Origin: Pseudomonas sp. GL-B-19
GTDB lineage: Bacteria; Pseudomonadota; Gammaproteobacteria; Pseudomonadales; Pseudomonadaceae
Direction of reading: 5' to 3'
Length of the DNA: 47,435 nt
Assembly: GCF_019956415.1 (NCBI RefSeq)
Contig: NZ_JAHBDK010000044.1
Coordinates: forward strand, 1 to 47,435
Shown here in pieces: positions 31,555-40,026 of the stretch. Each line of letters starts with the position of its first letter. Position 1 is the first letter of the stretch. A program made the translations under genes and the position numbers. The notes beneath the pieces were generated by a model. It ran no database searches. It saw only the letters and a program-made list of their open reading frames with translations, and was not told the DNA's origin.

Positions 31555-31869
31555 ATGAGTGAAATGCAAGGCTTCATCCTGAACGCCAAGACCCGCCCGG
31601 AAAAATCCGACGCCTTCGAAGCGTTTTTCCGCGGCTATGTGGAAGCCAGCCGCGCCGAGCCCGGTTGCATCGAGTACCACATGCTGCGCGACAAACAGGA
31701 CCCGACACTGTTTATCTTCTACGAGATCTGGCAGTCCCAGGCCCACTTGGACGTGCACTCGAATCTGCCGCACATGAAGCAGTTCCTCGACCAGCGCGAT
31801 GAATACCTGGAACAGGACTTCGAAATCCGCGCCATCGACATGCTCAGCCCGTCGTCCGCTAACCGCTGA
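31555..31869 (+). CDS. YgiN-like antibiotic-biosynthesis monooxygenase (104 aa)
   Basis: Small ferredoxin-like alpha+beta-barrel protein of the ABM family. The pattern AEPGCIEYHMLRDKQDPTLF followed by FYEIWQSQAHLDVHSNLPHMKQF is characteristic. In E. coli the YgiN quinol monooxygenase is encoded beside MdaB, and the two are proposed to form a quinone redox cycle; here the genes are adjacent but divergent. I use the ATG at 31555, preceded by GAGGAG (31542-31547). Its end overlaps the convergent TauE gene by 11 nt. Confidence 0.85.
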   Translation: MSEMQGFILNAKTRPEKSDAFEAFFRGYVEASRAEPGCIEYHMLRDKQDPTLFIFYEIWQSQAHLDVHSNLPHMKQFLDQRDEYLEQDFEIRAIDMLSPSSANR

Positions 31870-32623
31870 TCAACAAGTGGCCGCCGAGCACGCCGAGGCC
31901 GATGAAGAACACACGCTTGAACAATACGGCGTTGATCCGCTGACGCAGCCATTGGCCCAGCCACATGCCGAGCACTGCCGGGATCAGCGCCAGCAACGAC
32001 GCGCTCAATTCACCACCGCCCAGAGCACCGCGCCATAACAGCCCGCCGGCTAGGGCCAGGGTCGAAACGGTGAACGACAAGCCCAGCGCCTGCACGAGTT
32101 CGTCCTTGCTCAAATTGAGCGCTTGAAGGTAAGGCACGGCAGGAATCACGAAGACGCCGGTGGCCGAAGTGATGATGCCCGTCAGCACGCCGCACAGGGG
32201 TCCGAGCCAGGGTTCTGTGCGACTGCCGACACGCAAGGTCGGCAGGAACAATCCGCTAAACGCGTAGAGCAACAACGCCGCGCCCAACGCCCGCACGACC
32301 CAATGCCCTCCCACCATGCCGATCCACAACGTGCCGGCGCCTGTGCCGATGAAGATCGCCAGCAGCATTGGCCATAGACGTTTGATCAACCCGCGCAGGT
32401 GCCCGCCGAATGCCAGTTGCCAGACATTGGTGAGGGTCGCGGGGATGATCAACAGCGCGGCAGCCTGCGACGGAGCCATAGCCAGACCCAACAGCCCCAT
32501 GGCAATCGTTGGCAAGCCGAGGCCGATGATGCCTTTGATCATGCCGGCCAGCAGGAACGTGGCGATGACCAGTAACGACAGAGCCAGGCCGAGGTTTTGA
32601 TAGAACGCGGCGAGTGTATTCAT
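31859..32623 (-). CDS. TauE/SafE-family membrane transporter (254 aa)
   Basis: Inner-membrane protein with about eight hydrophobic segments of the TauE/SafE (DUF81) family, which exports or imports sulfonates, sulfite or small organic anions. Landmarks are FLLAGMIKGIIGLGLPTIAMG at the start (split by the first helix) and GVLTGIITSATGVFVIPAVPYL in the second half, the two related repeats of the family. I use the ATG at 32623; the longer frame runs through a REPIN. It is divergent from a LysR-type gene that probably controls it. Confidence 0.85.
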   Translation of the reverse strand: MNTLAAFYQNLGLALSLLVIATFLLAGMIKGIIGLGLPTIAMGLLGLAMAPSQAAALLIIPATLTNVWQLAFGGHLRGLIKRLWPMLLAIFIGTGAGTLWIGMVGGHWVVRALGAALLLYAFSGLFLPTLRVGSRTEPWLGPLCGVLTGIITSATGVFVIPAVPYLQALNLSKDELVQALGLSFTVSTLALAGGLLWRGALGGGELSASLLALIPAVLGMWLGQWLRQRINAVLFKRVFFIGLGVLGGHLLISG

Positions 32624-32724
32624 GGGGCTATCCTGAGCCTGGATTAGCCTCGTGAAAATCTGCCATATACTGAGGCTGCCTCTTGCTGAGCAATAGGCTG
32701 AAAAATTCGTCGTTTTGAAGGACG

Positions 32725-32812
32725 CCTTCGCGAGCAGGCTCGCTCCCACAGTGGATCGCATTTCTCCAATGAGAACCCGGTCACCTGTGGGAGCGAGCCT
32801 GCTCGCGAAGGG
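32725..32812. repeat. REPIN between TauE and LysR genes
   Basis: Inverted pair of the main REP class at 32725-32751 and 32785-32812. It fills most of the 223-nt divergent promoter region, so the regulator's binding site must lie in the ~100 nt to its left or the ~35 nt to its right. Confidence 0.9.
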
Positions 32813-32846
32813 GTCCGTCCAGACAACACATATCTAGAGGTTGCCA

Positions 32847-33728
32847 ATGCACTTCGACCTGACCGACCTGCGCCTCTACCTGAACATCCTCGACAGCGGC
32901 AACATCACCGCCGGTGCCGCGCGCAGTCATCTGTCCCTGGCAGCAGCGAGCGCGAGAATCCGCGCCATGGAGGCTTCGTTCGGCATCGAATTTCTGCTGC
33001 GAGGTCGGCGCGGCGTCACGCCGACCTCGGCGGGCAAAGCCCTGGCCAAACACGCCCGGGCGCTGCTGCAACAAGCCGAACGCATGCAACAGGACCTGGC
33101 CGAATACGCCAAGGGGGTCAAAGGTCAGGTACGGTTGTTGTGCAATACCACCGCGATCACCGAATACTTGCCGGAGTTGCTCGCCGATTTTCTGCACGAG
33201 CACCCAAACCTCGATATCGATCTGCAGGAGCTGCCCAGCGCGCGCATCACCCACGCGCTGCGCCAGGGTGCGGCAGACCTCGGCATCGTGTCCGACGCCG
33301 TGGATACCGACGACCTGCAGACCCGCGCCTTTCGCGACGATCCTCTGGTGCTGATTCTTCCGCGAGATCACCCGTTGGCCGACAACGAGTCCTTAAGTTT
33401 CAGCGACACCTTGCACCACGATTACATAGGACTGAACGCCAACAGTGCCCTCGCGGTGTACCTCGAAGAACAGGCCCTGCACATCGGCTCACGCCTGCAA
33501 ATCCGCATCCGCACTGACGGTTTCGAGGGCGTGATGCGCATGGTCGCTCGCGGTGCCGGGTTGGCAATCGTGCCCCTGGCAGCCGTCGAACGCTGGCCGG
33601 GGGAACGGCCTTTCAGGTGGACGGCCCTGCATGAACCCTGGGCGCAACGCAAACTGCTGCTCTGCGCTCGGGACTTTGAAGCGCTGCCCGGCTACGCGAA
33701 GGCGTTGTTACACGCCTTGAGCCTTTAG
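32847..33728 (+). CDS. LysR-family transcriptional regulator (293 aa)
   Basis: LTTR with helix-turn-helix at about 14-60 (GNITAGAARSHLSLAAASAR and IRAMEASFGIEFLLRGRRGV) and a C-terminal effector domain. I use the ATG at 32847 (AGAGG 7 nt upstream) rather than the TTG at 32841. It is divergent from the TauE-family gene, the usual arrangement for a regulator of a transporter. Confidence 0.9.
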   Translation: MHFDLTDLRLYLNILDSGNITAGAARSHLSLAAASARIRAMEASFGIEFLLRGRRGVTPTSAGKALAKHARALLQQAERMQQDLAEYAKGVKGQVRLLCNTTAITEYLPELLADFLHEHPNLDIDLQELPSARITHALRQGAADLGIVSDAVDTDDLQTRAFRDDPLVLILPRDHPLADNESLSFSDTLHHDYIGLNANSALAVYLEEQALHIGSRLQIRIRTDGFEGVMRMVARGAGLAIVPLAAVERWPGERPFRWTALHEPWAQRKLLLCARDFEALPGYAKALLHALSL

Positions 33729-33839
33729 TAGCCGAATCGCGCGTTTCTGGACACTTCGATGTCGAGTTCAGACAACTGACCGGTGCACGGGCGCTATAGG
33801 GTGCCACTTCAGTTCTTGAACCCGCTGCCCGGAGTCCAC

Positions 33840-34184
33840 ATGACCGCACCGATTACCGTCCTTCGCGATACTCATCCACTGCCGGTGCTTGACGCCTGCA
33901 AATGGGAAAAACTCGAAGGTGACCCGCACACCGTCAACCTCAACGCCTACACCAGCGAAGACGGCAGCAAGATCATGGGCACCTGGATCTGCACGCCAGG
34001 CAAGTGGTATGTCGAATACGTGAAGTGGGAATACTGCGACTTCCGCGAGGGCTACTGCATCATTACCCCGGAAGGAAAGGAGCCGATCCATCTACGTGCC
34101 GGCGACATTTTCGTCATCGAGCCGGGGATGAAAGGCACATGGGAAGTGGTTGAAACCGTGCGCAAGTATTTCGTGTTTGCCTGA
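33840..34184 (+). CDS. Cupin-domain protein, Cupin_3 type (114 aa)
   Basis: Single small beta-barrel cupin of the DUF861/Cupin_3 family (ureidoglycolate-hydrolase-like cluster). The core reads KIMGTWICTPGKWYVEYVKW, then EYCDFREGYCIITPEGK and RAGDIFVIEPGMKGTWEVVE, the typical W-GKW and E-CyiieG pattern. Function unknown. I use the ATG at 33840 with GGAG upstream; the longer frame from 33783 lacks a ribosome site. Confidence 0.85.
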   Translation: MTAPITVLRDTHPLPVLDACKWEKLEGDPHTVNLNAYTSEDGSKIMGTWICTPGKWYVEYVKWEYCDFREGYCIITPEGKEPIHLRAGDIFVIEPGMKGTWEVVETVRKYFVFA

Positions 34185-34186
34185 AG

Positions 34187-34223
34187 CAAAAAACCGGGAG
34201 ATCACCCGACGTGATCTCCCGGT
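34187..34223 (-). terminator. Terminator of the mmsAB operon
   Basis: A 13-bp stem (34193-34205 with 34211-34223) with CCGAC loop. On the minus strand it is followed by six T, so it terminates transcripts coming from mmsB; on the plus strand there is no T run, though the stem may still slow the cupin transcript. Confidence 0.8.
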
Positions 34224-34252
34224 AAATGTCGATAGATAGGGCCGATGCAACT

Positions 34253-34346
34253 CCTGTGGGAGCGAGCCTGCTCGCGAATGCGGTGTGTCATCCAACGTTA
34301 ATGTCGACTGACACGCCCTCTTCGCGAGCAGGCTCGCTCCCACAGG
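34253..34346. repeat. REPIN between cupin gene and mmsB
   Basis: Inverted pair of the main REP class at 34253-34278 and 34320-34346, located between the convergent cupin and mmsB genes. Confidence 0.9.
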
Positions 34347-34383
34347 CCTTCAACTTCAAGACCGACTTCCCGCAGCCGCTCTT

Positions 34384-35271
34384 TTACTGCGGTTTGCGAT
34401 AGCTATTGATGATCGCCGAGAAGTCTTTGCCCCCTTCCCCACGCTGGCTCATCGCCTGATACAACTGCTGGGCCACCGCGCCGAGTACCACCGGTTGATG
34501 CGCCTGACGTGCGGCTTCCGTGGCCAGCCCCAAGTCCTTGAGCATCAATTCGGCACCGAAGCCGCCGGTATATCCGCGCGAGGCCGGCGCCGTTTCGACG
34601 ATGCCCGGCCATGGGTTGTACATCTCCGAACTCCAGCAACGCCCGGTGGAACTGTTGATGATCCCGGCCAGCACAGTCGTGTCGATTCCCAGGGCATCCC
34701 CCAGCGCCATGGCTTCGCTGACGCCAACCATGGAAATCGCCAACAGCAGGTTGTTGCAGATCTTGGCGATTTGCCCGGTGCCGACTTCACCGCAATGGAC
34801 GATGTTGCGGCCCATCTGCGCCAGCACCGGTTGCAGGGTGGCGAACAGTTCCGGGGTGGCGCCGACCATAAAGGTCAGCGTCCCGGCGGCCGCACCGCCG
34901 GTACCACCGGAAACCGGCGCATCGGCCATGGTCACGCCCTGTTTGGCGGCTGCGGCGGCCACATCGCGTGCGGTCTGTGGATCAATGGTGCTGCAATCCA
35001 CGGCCGGTACACCTTGGCCGATACCGGCGAGAACGCCGTCTTCACCCAGCCACACGCTGCGCACATGCACAGCGGCCGGGAGCATGGTGATCACCAGCTC
35101 TGCACCTTGCGCCGCTTCACGGGCTGAAGCGCTGATGCTGCCGCCCAGTTGCTCAAGCTCCGCCAGCACGGTTTTGTTCAGGTCGACCAGACGCAGTGCA
35201 TGGCCGGCTTTGATCAGGTTGCGCGCCATCGGGGCGCCCATGTTGCCGAGACCGATAAATGCGATTTTCAT
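34384..35271 (-). CDS. mmsB: 3-Hydroxyisobutyrate dehydrogenase (295 aa)
   Basis: NAD-dependent oxidation of 3-hydroxyisobutyrate to methylmalonate semialdehyde in valine breakdown. The Rossmann motif GLGNMGAPMARNLIKAGH is at 7-24, the substrate-binding APVSGGTGGAAAGTL near residue 117, and the catalytic Lys lies in GQIAKICNNLL (about 167-177). It follows mmsA after 10 nt, as usual in Pseudomonas. Confidence 0.95.
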   Translation of the reverse strand: MKIAFIGLGNMGAPMARNLIKAGHALRLVDLNKTVLAELEQLGGSISASAREAAQGAELVITMLPAAVHVRSVWLGEDGVLAGIGQGVPAVDCSTIDPQTARDVAAAAAKQGVTMADAPVSGGTGGAAAGTLTFMVGATPELFATLQPVLAQMGRNIVHCGEVGTGQIAKICNNLLLAISMVGVSEAMALGDALGIDTTVLAGIINSSTGRCWSSEMYNPWPGIVETAPASRGYTGGFGAELMLKDLGLATEAARQAHQPVVLGAVAQQLYQAMSQRGEGGKDFSAIINSYRKPQ

Positions 35272-35281
35272 GTCCGGCTCC

Positions 35282-36808
35282 TTAACGCAAGTTGATGGTG
35301 GTGTTCACACCGTCGTTGACGCTGTCGTCATCGAACCAGCGACTGGTGACGGTCTTGGTCTGAGTGTAGAACTGCACCACTTGCTTGCCATACGGGCCGA
35401 GGTCACCAAGTTTGGAGCCGCGCGAACCGGTGAAGCTGAAGAATGGGACTGGCACTGGAATCGGAATGTTGATGCCGACCTGACCGACGTCGATTTCGTT
35501 CTGGAATTTACGCGCCGCCGCACCGCTCTGGGTGAACAGGCCCGTGCCGTTGCCGAACGGGTTGGCGTTGACCAGCGCAATCGCCTCATCGAGCGTATTC
35601 ACTTCCAGTACCACCAGCACCGGGCCGAAGATTTCCTGGGTGTAGATCTGCATGTCGGTGGTCACGCCGGAGAACAAGGTCGGGCCCACGAAGTTGCCCT
35701 TCTCGTAACCCGGAACCGTGATCTCGCGACCGTCCAGCTCCAGTTTCGCGCCTTCCTTGATGCCGCATTCGATCAAGTCGAGTATCCGCGCCTTGGCTTT
35801 TTTCGAGATCACCGGGCCGACGTCAGTGCCCGGCTCGCTGCCGGCATTCACTGTCAGTTTCTGCGCCAGCGCTTTCAGGTCCGGCAACCATTGTTTGGCC
35901 GCGCCCACCAACACCACCACGGACGTAGCCATGCAGCGTTGACCCGCCGCACCAAAACCGGCGCCGACCAGGGCATTCAGTGCTTGTTCGCGATTGGCAT
36001 CCGGCAGCACCACAGCGTGGTTCTTCGCGCCCATCATCGATTGCACGCGCTTGCCGTGCTTGCCGGCCAGGTCGTAGACGTGAGTACCGACTGCGGTCGA
36101 ACCGACGAAGGAAACAGCCTTGATGTCTTTGTGCGTGCAGAGTGCGTCGACCACATCCTTGCCGCCATGCACGACGTTCAGTACGCCCGCTGGAACACCG
36201 GCCTCAATGGCCAGTTCCACCAGGAGCATGGTCGACATCGGGTCCTGTTCGGACGGCTTGAGCACGAAGGTGTTGCCGCAGGCGATGGCCATCGGGAACA
36301 TCCACAGTGGAATCATCGCCGGGAAGTTGAACGGGGTGATGCCGGCGCACACACCGATTGGCTGGCGCAGGGTGTAGGTGTCGACACCGCCGGCCACGTT
36401 CTCGGCAAATTCACCCATTTGCAGGCTGCCGATGGAGCACGCGTGCTCGACCACTTCCAGGCCACGGAAAATGTCGCCTTCAGCGTCGGCGATGGTTTTG
36501 CCTTGCTCGGCGCTCAGGACCACGGCGATGCGTTTGGAGTGTTCACGAATCAGCGCCTGGAGCTTGAGCATGATGCGCATCCGCGCGCCGATTGGCGTCA
36601 GCTTCCAGGTCTGGAAGGCGCGATGGGCAGCGCTGATCGCGGCGTCGACTTCTTCGGCGGTCGCAAACGGCACTTTGGCCAGCACTTGCTGGGTCGCCGG
36701 GTTGACGATGTCGTGCCATTCGGTGGTTTTGGATTCGACCCACTGGCCATCGATCAACAGCTTTACCGTTTGGACAGTGGTTTCGTTAGGCGTGAGCGAA
36801 GCGTTCAT
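35282..36808 (-). CDS. mmsA: Methylmalonate-semialdehyde dehydrogenase, CoA-acylating (508 aa)
   Basis: Aldehyde dehydrogenase converting methylmalonate semialdehyde to propionyl-CoA in valine catabolism. Landmarks: CAGITPFNFPAMIPLWMFP (about 155-173), the Rossmann FVGSTAVG, and the active-site Cys in GAAGQRCMATSVV. I use the ATG at 36808 with GGAGA upstream; the 52 preceding codons are not supported. It forms a two-gene operon with mmsB and is divergent from a LysR-type gene. Confidence 0.95.
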   Translation of the reverse strand: MNASLTPNETTVQTVKLLIDGQWVESKTTEWHDIVNPATQQVLAKVPFATAEEVDAAISAAHRAFQTWKLTPIGARMRIMLKLQALIREHSKRIAVVLSAEQGKTIADAEGDIFRGLEVVEHACSIGSLQMGEFAENVAGGVDTYTLRQPIGVCAGITPFNFPAMIPLWMFPMAIACGNTFVLKPSEQDPMSTMLLVELAIEAGVPAGVLNVVHGGKDVVDALCTHKDIKAVSFVGSTAVGTHVYDLAGKHGKRVQSMMGAKNHAVVLPDANREQALNALVGAGFGAAGQRCMATSVVVLVGAAKQWLPDLKALAQKLTVNAGSEPGTDVGPVISKKAKARILDLIECGIKEGAKLELDGREITVPGYEKGNFVGPTLFSGVTTDMQIYTQEIFGPVLVVLEVNTLDEAIALVNANPFGNGTGLFTQSGAAARKFQNEIDVGQVGINIPIPVPVPFFSFTGSRGSKLGDLGPYGKQVVQFYTQTKTVTSRWFDDDSVNDGVNTTINLR

Positions 36809-36914
36809 GTGGGTCTCCGGATGCTTGTTTTTATCTTGGGAGCCAAGGCGAGAAAGTCGCCTTGAGATGAGGCGTGTGCCGCGAATTGGTTGTCGAGCTG
36901 TTTTTGGAGTATAG

Positions 36915-36943
36915 ATGTGCAAACTTCTAATAAGAACGCACAT
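36915..36943. promoter_or_regulatory. Candidate LysR operator, nested palindrome
   Basis: Outer arms ATGTGC (36915-36920) and GCACAT (36938-36943) enclose inner arms TTCT and AGAA around AATA. It lies 15 nt before the LysR ATG and about 107 nt before mmsA, a common position for LTTR autoregulation and divergent activation. Symmetry is seen, binding is inferred. Confidence 0.5.
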
Positions 36944-36958
36944 AAAAGCCGGTCCATC

Positions 36959-37906
36959 ATGCAAAAAAACATCACGTCTTTAGGCTCGTTGAACTGGGAT
37001 GACCTCAAGTTTTTCCTCGAAGTCGCCCGCACCCGCAAGGCCAGCACTGCGGCCAAGCGCCTGGCAGTCGACTACACCACCGTGTCGCGGCGCATCAGTT
37101 CGCTGGAAGCGGCATTGGGGACTTTGTTGTTCGAGAAATCCCGGACCAGCGGTTTTGTCCTGACCGCTGAAGGTCAACGACTGCTGGGTTACGCCGAGTC
37201 CATTGAAAGCACGTTGCACATGGCTTGCGAGCAGGTTTCGGGGTCCGGGGTGGCGTTGTCCGGTCACGTGCGCATGGGTTGCACTGAAGGCTTTGGCAGC
37301 TTTTTCATCACCCCGCAACTGAGTCATTTCGTCGACGCCTACCCGGCCATCTCCGTCGACATCCTGCCGCTGCCGCACTTCATCAGCTTGTCCAAGCGCG
37401 AAGCCGACATCGTCATCGCCCTGGAGCGTCCGGAACACGGGCCGTACGTCTGCTGCAAACTCTGTGACTACCGATTACAGCTGTACGCGACCCAGGACTA
37501 TCTGGACAAACACCCACCGATCCGCCTTCCGGCAGACTTGGGCAAGCATTCATTCATCAGTTATGTCGACGATCTGGCATTCAGCTCAGAGCTGTTGTAT
37601 CTGGCGAACGTATTGCCCGGCGCCAGCGCCAATTTGCGCAGCACCAGCGTGATCGCGCAATTCGTGGCGGCACAGCAGGGGCGGTCGCTGGCGATTCTGC
37701 CGTGCTTCCTGGCGGCCCAGGACCCACGGCTGCTGCCGGTGTTGCCGCAGGAGATCAACATTACTCGGCAATTTTGGATGTACTGCCGGGAGGACCTGAG
37801 GAAGCTCAAGCGAATCACCCTGTTGTGGGATTACATCCGCTCGGTCACTGAACAGAATCACGGCCTGTTGATGGGTGAAAGCCGGGAGATGTTGTTCGCC
37901 GACTAG
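36959..37906 (+). CDS. LysR-family transcriptional regulator (315 aa)
   Basis: LTTR with helix-turn-helix at about 14-70 (LNWDDLKFFLEVARTRKAST, AAKRLAVDYTTVSRRISSLE) and a C-terminal effector domain. The HTH is of the type that includes regulators of aldehyde-dehydrogenase operons in Pseudomonas. I use the ATG at 36959. It is divergent from mmsA and is its probable regulator; the P. aeruginosa operon instead uses an AraC-type MmsR. Confidence 0.85.
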   Translation: MQKNITSLGSLNWDDLKFFLEVARTRKASTAAKRLAVDYTTVSRRISSLEAALGTLLFEKSRTSGFVLTAEGQRLLGYAESIESTLHMACEQVSGSGVALSGHVRMGCTEGFGSFFITPQLSHFVDAYPAISVDILPLPHFISLSKREADIVIALERPEHGPYVCCKLCDYRLQLYATQDYLDKHPPIRLPADLGKHSFISYVDDLAFSSELLYLANVLPGASANLRSTSVIAQFVAAQQGRSLAILPCFLAAQDPRLLPVLPQEINITRQFWMYCREDLRKLKRITLLWDYIRSVTEQNHGLLMGESREMLFAD

Positions 37907-37917
37907 TCGGCGCGCAA

Positions 37918-40026
37918 TCAAAGGTTCGGTGTAATCCCCTCTTCCAGCTCCAGCATCAATCCGCTCAAGCGCTTGACCTTGCGCCGCACCGCCTCCTCGA
38001 AGACACCCGCACGCGGCTCGATCAAGGTGAACCAGTGCTTGGCCCGGGTGATCCCGGTGTAGATCAGTTCCTTGGTGAGCACAGGGTTCAGGGCATCCGG
38101 CAGAATCAGCGCGGTATGGGCGAATTCCGAGCCCTGGGATTTGTGCACGGTCATGGCGTAGACGGTTTCGACATCGTTGAGCCGGCTAGGCAGAACCAAA
38201 CGAACGCCGCCCTGGCCGTCATTGCGTGGGAACGCCACGCGCAACACCTGCTTGCCTGCTTCGGGTCCCTCACGCTCCGGCAGTTTGAGGGCGATGCCAA
38301 TGTCACCGTTCATCAACCCCAGGCCATAATCGTTACGGGTCATCAATACAGGTCGCCCTTCGTACCACTGCTGATCGCTGTCGATCAGTCGGGCCTTGAG
38401 CAATGCGGCGGTCACTCGCTGATTCAACCCTTCCACGCCCCACGGCCCTTTACGGACGGCGCACAGCAACTGGAAAGCGTCGAAGGCCTGCAACACTTCT
38501 CGCGCCCATTCGGTCCAGCGTGCATCGTCGAGCGGGCTGTCGAGCGCTGGCCGCTGCCTGCGCAGAAGATTTAAATAGTGGCGATAGCCTTGCGGTCCTT
38601 CGCCATGGCCTTCGAGCAACAATCGCTCCAGCGCCCGGTCTTGCTCACCCTTGAGTGACAGGGAAAACACGTCGTCGTGGCTTCGAGCCGCCAACAACTT
38701 GCGGGCTTGTTCGGGTTGTTGCTGATTGACCCACCGAGCCAGTTGACCAATGCCACTGCCCTCGCCGAACCGGCGCGAATGGCGCAGCATCACCACTTGC
38801 TGGGCCAGTGGATGAGCGCCTTGGGTGTCAGCCTGTAAACCACTGGCTTCCAGGCTTTCACCACTGACCGCTTCCAGCCACTGGCGAGTCTGCGGGCTGT
38901 ACCAACCCGCCTCGGCATCCCGGCACAGGTCGCCCAGCACAGCGCCGGCCTCCACCGATGCCAGCTGATCTTTGTCCCCCAACAGTACAAGCCGTGCGTG
39001 GGCCGGCATCGCATCCAGCAGGTTGGCCATCATTTCCAGGTCGATCATCGACGCCTCGTCCACCACCAGCACATCCAGCGGCAAGCGATTACCGGCGTGA
39101 TGGCGGAAGTGTCGCGTGCCGGGACGACTGCCCAGCAAACGGTGCACAGTGGTGACGTCAGACGGGATCTGGCCGCGAACCGATTCGGCGACGGCCAAGG
39201 TCCGGACTTGTTGGCTGATGGACTCCGTGAGCCGGGCCGCCGCTTTGCCGGTAGGTGCGGCAAGCCGGATGCGCAGCGGTTTTCCGGCCTCCACGGCGGG
39301 CGCCTGAAGCAATGCCAGCAAGCGCACGACGGTGGTGGTCTTGCCGGTGCCAGGGCCGCCGGTCACGATGCTGAACGCACTGCGGGTCGCCAAGGCACAG
39401 GCGAGTTTCTGCCAGTCGATCACTTCACCGGTTTTGGCGGAGCCAAACAGACCGGTCAGGCGTTGGGGTAAATCATCCGGTGTCGTTTCGTGTTCAGCCA
39501 AGCGCAGGCGCAGGGCATCGTCGATGCGTCTTTCGTAAGCCCAGTAGCGGCGCAGGTATAGACGCTTGCCGGATAAAACCAAGGGCCGCGATTGCGCAGA
39601 TTCACGACCATCTGCGGCCAGCGCCACCAGATTGCTGGACGCCAGAACCTTGCACCAATGGGCTCCGTCCAGCGCTTCAAGCAATTGCGACGGCAATACC
39701 ATCGCACCACTGTGCAGATCACCTTCAGGGGGTAGCGACAGGGCGAAATCCGGTTCTTTCAGCGTCTCGAACAAGTCCAGACACACATGGCCGTGGCCCA
39801 GTTGATGACTGGTCAGCGCGGCCGCGAGCAGCACCAACGGATCATCGTCGGGAGCGAGTTCGTGGAGGAAGGCGACGAAGGCCTTGTCCAGCGCTCGCAA
39901 CCAGCCCCTTTCAACCCAGCGCGTCAGTAACAGCAGCAGGTCATCGGCACGACTCAATGGCGTCAGATCCGCCAGGCTTTCGGCCGCCAAGGGTGTGGGC
40001 AGCAAATCGGCGAAGGTGCGACTCAT
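37918..40026 (-). CDS. recD: Exodeoxyribonuclease V alpha subunit RecD (702 aa)
   Basis: The 5'-3' helicase motor of RecBCD, which processes double-strand breaks. The Walker A loop is GGPGTGKTT (about 230), Walker B VVDEASMIDLEM, and the C-terminal helicase motif TVHKSQGSEF with GITRAKHWF. It is longer than E. coli RecD (608). I use the ATG at 40026 (GGGAG 8 nt upstream), which overlaps the recB stop by 4 nt. Confidence 0.95.
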   Translation of the reverse strand: MSRTFADLLPTPLAAESLADLTPLSRADDLLLLLTRWVERGWLRALDKAFVAFLHELAPDDDPLVLLAAALTSHQLGHGHVCLDLFETLKEPDFALSLPPEGDLHSGAMVLPSQLLEALDGAHWCKVLASSNLVALAADGRESAQSRPLVLSGKRLYLRRYWAYERRIDDALRLRLAEHETTPDDLPQRLTGLFGSAKTGEVIDWQKLACALATRSAFSIVTGGPGTGKTTTVVRLLALLQAPAVEAGKPLRIRLAAPTGKAAARLTESISQQVRTLAVAESVRGQIPSDVTTVHRLLGSRPGTRHFRHHAGNRLPLDVLVVDEASMIDLEMMANLLDAMPAHARLVLLGDKDQLASVEAGAVLGDLCRDAEAGWYSPQTRQWLEAVSGESLEASGLQADTQGAHPLAQQVVMLRHSRRFGEGSGIGQLARWVNQQQPEQARKLLAARSHDDVFSLSLKGEQDRALERLLLEGHGEGPQGYRHYLNLLRRQRPALDSPLDDARWTEWAREVLQAFDAFQLLCAVRKGPWGVEGLNQRVTAALLKARLIDSDQQWYEGRPVLMTRNDYGLGLMNGDIGIALKLPEREGPEAGKQVLRVAFPRNDGQGGVRLVLPSRLNDVETVYAMTVHKSQGSEFAHTALILPDALNPVLTKELIYTGITRAKHWFTLIEPRAGVFEEAVRRKVKRLSGLMLELEEGITPNL

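Noticed and set aside
34520..36865. 781-codon plus-strand open frame
   Set aside because: Shadow of mmsA-mmsB on the other strand, which are unmistakable.
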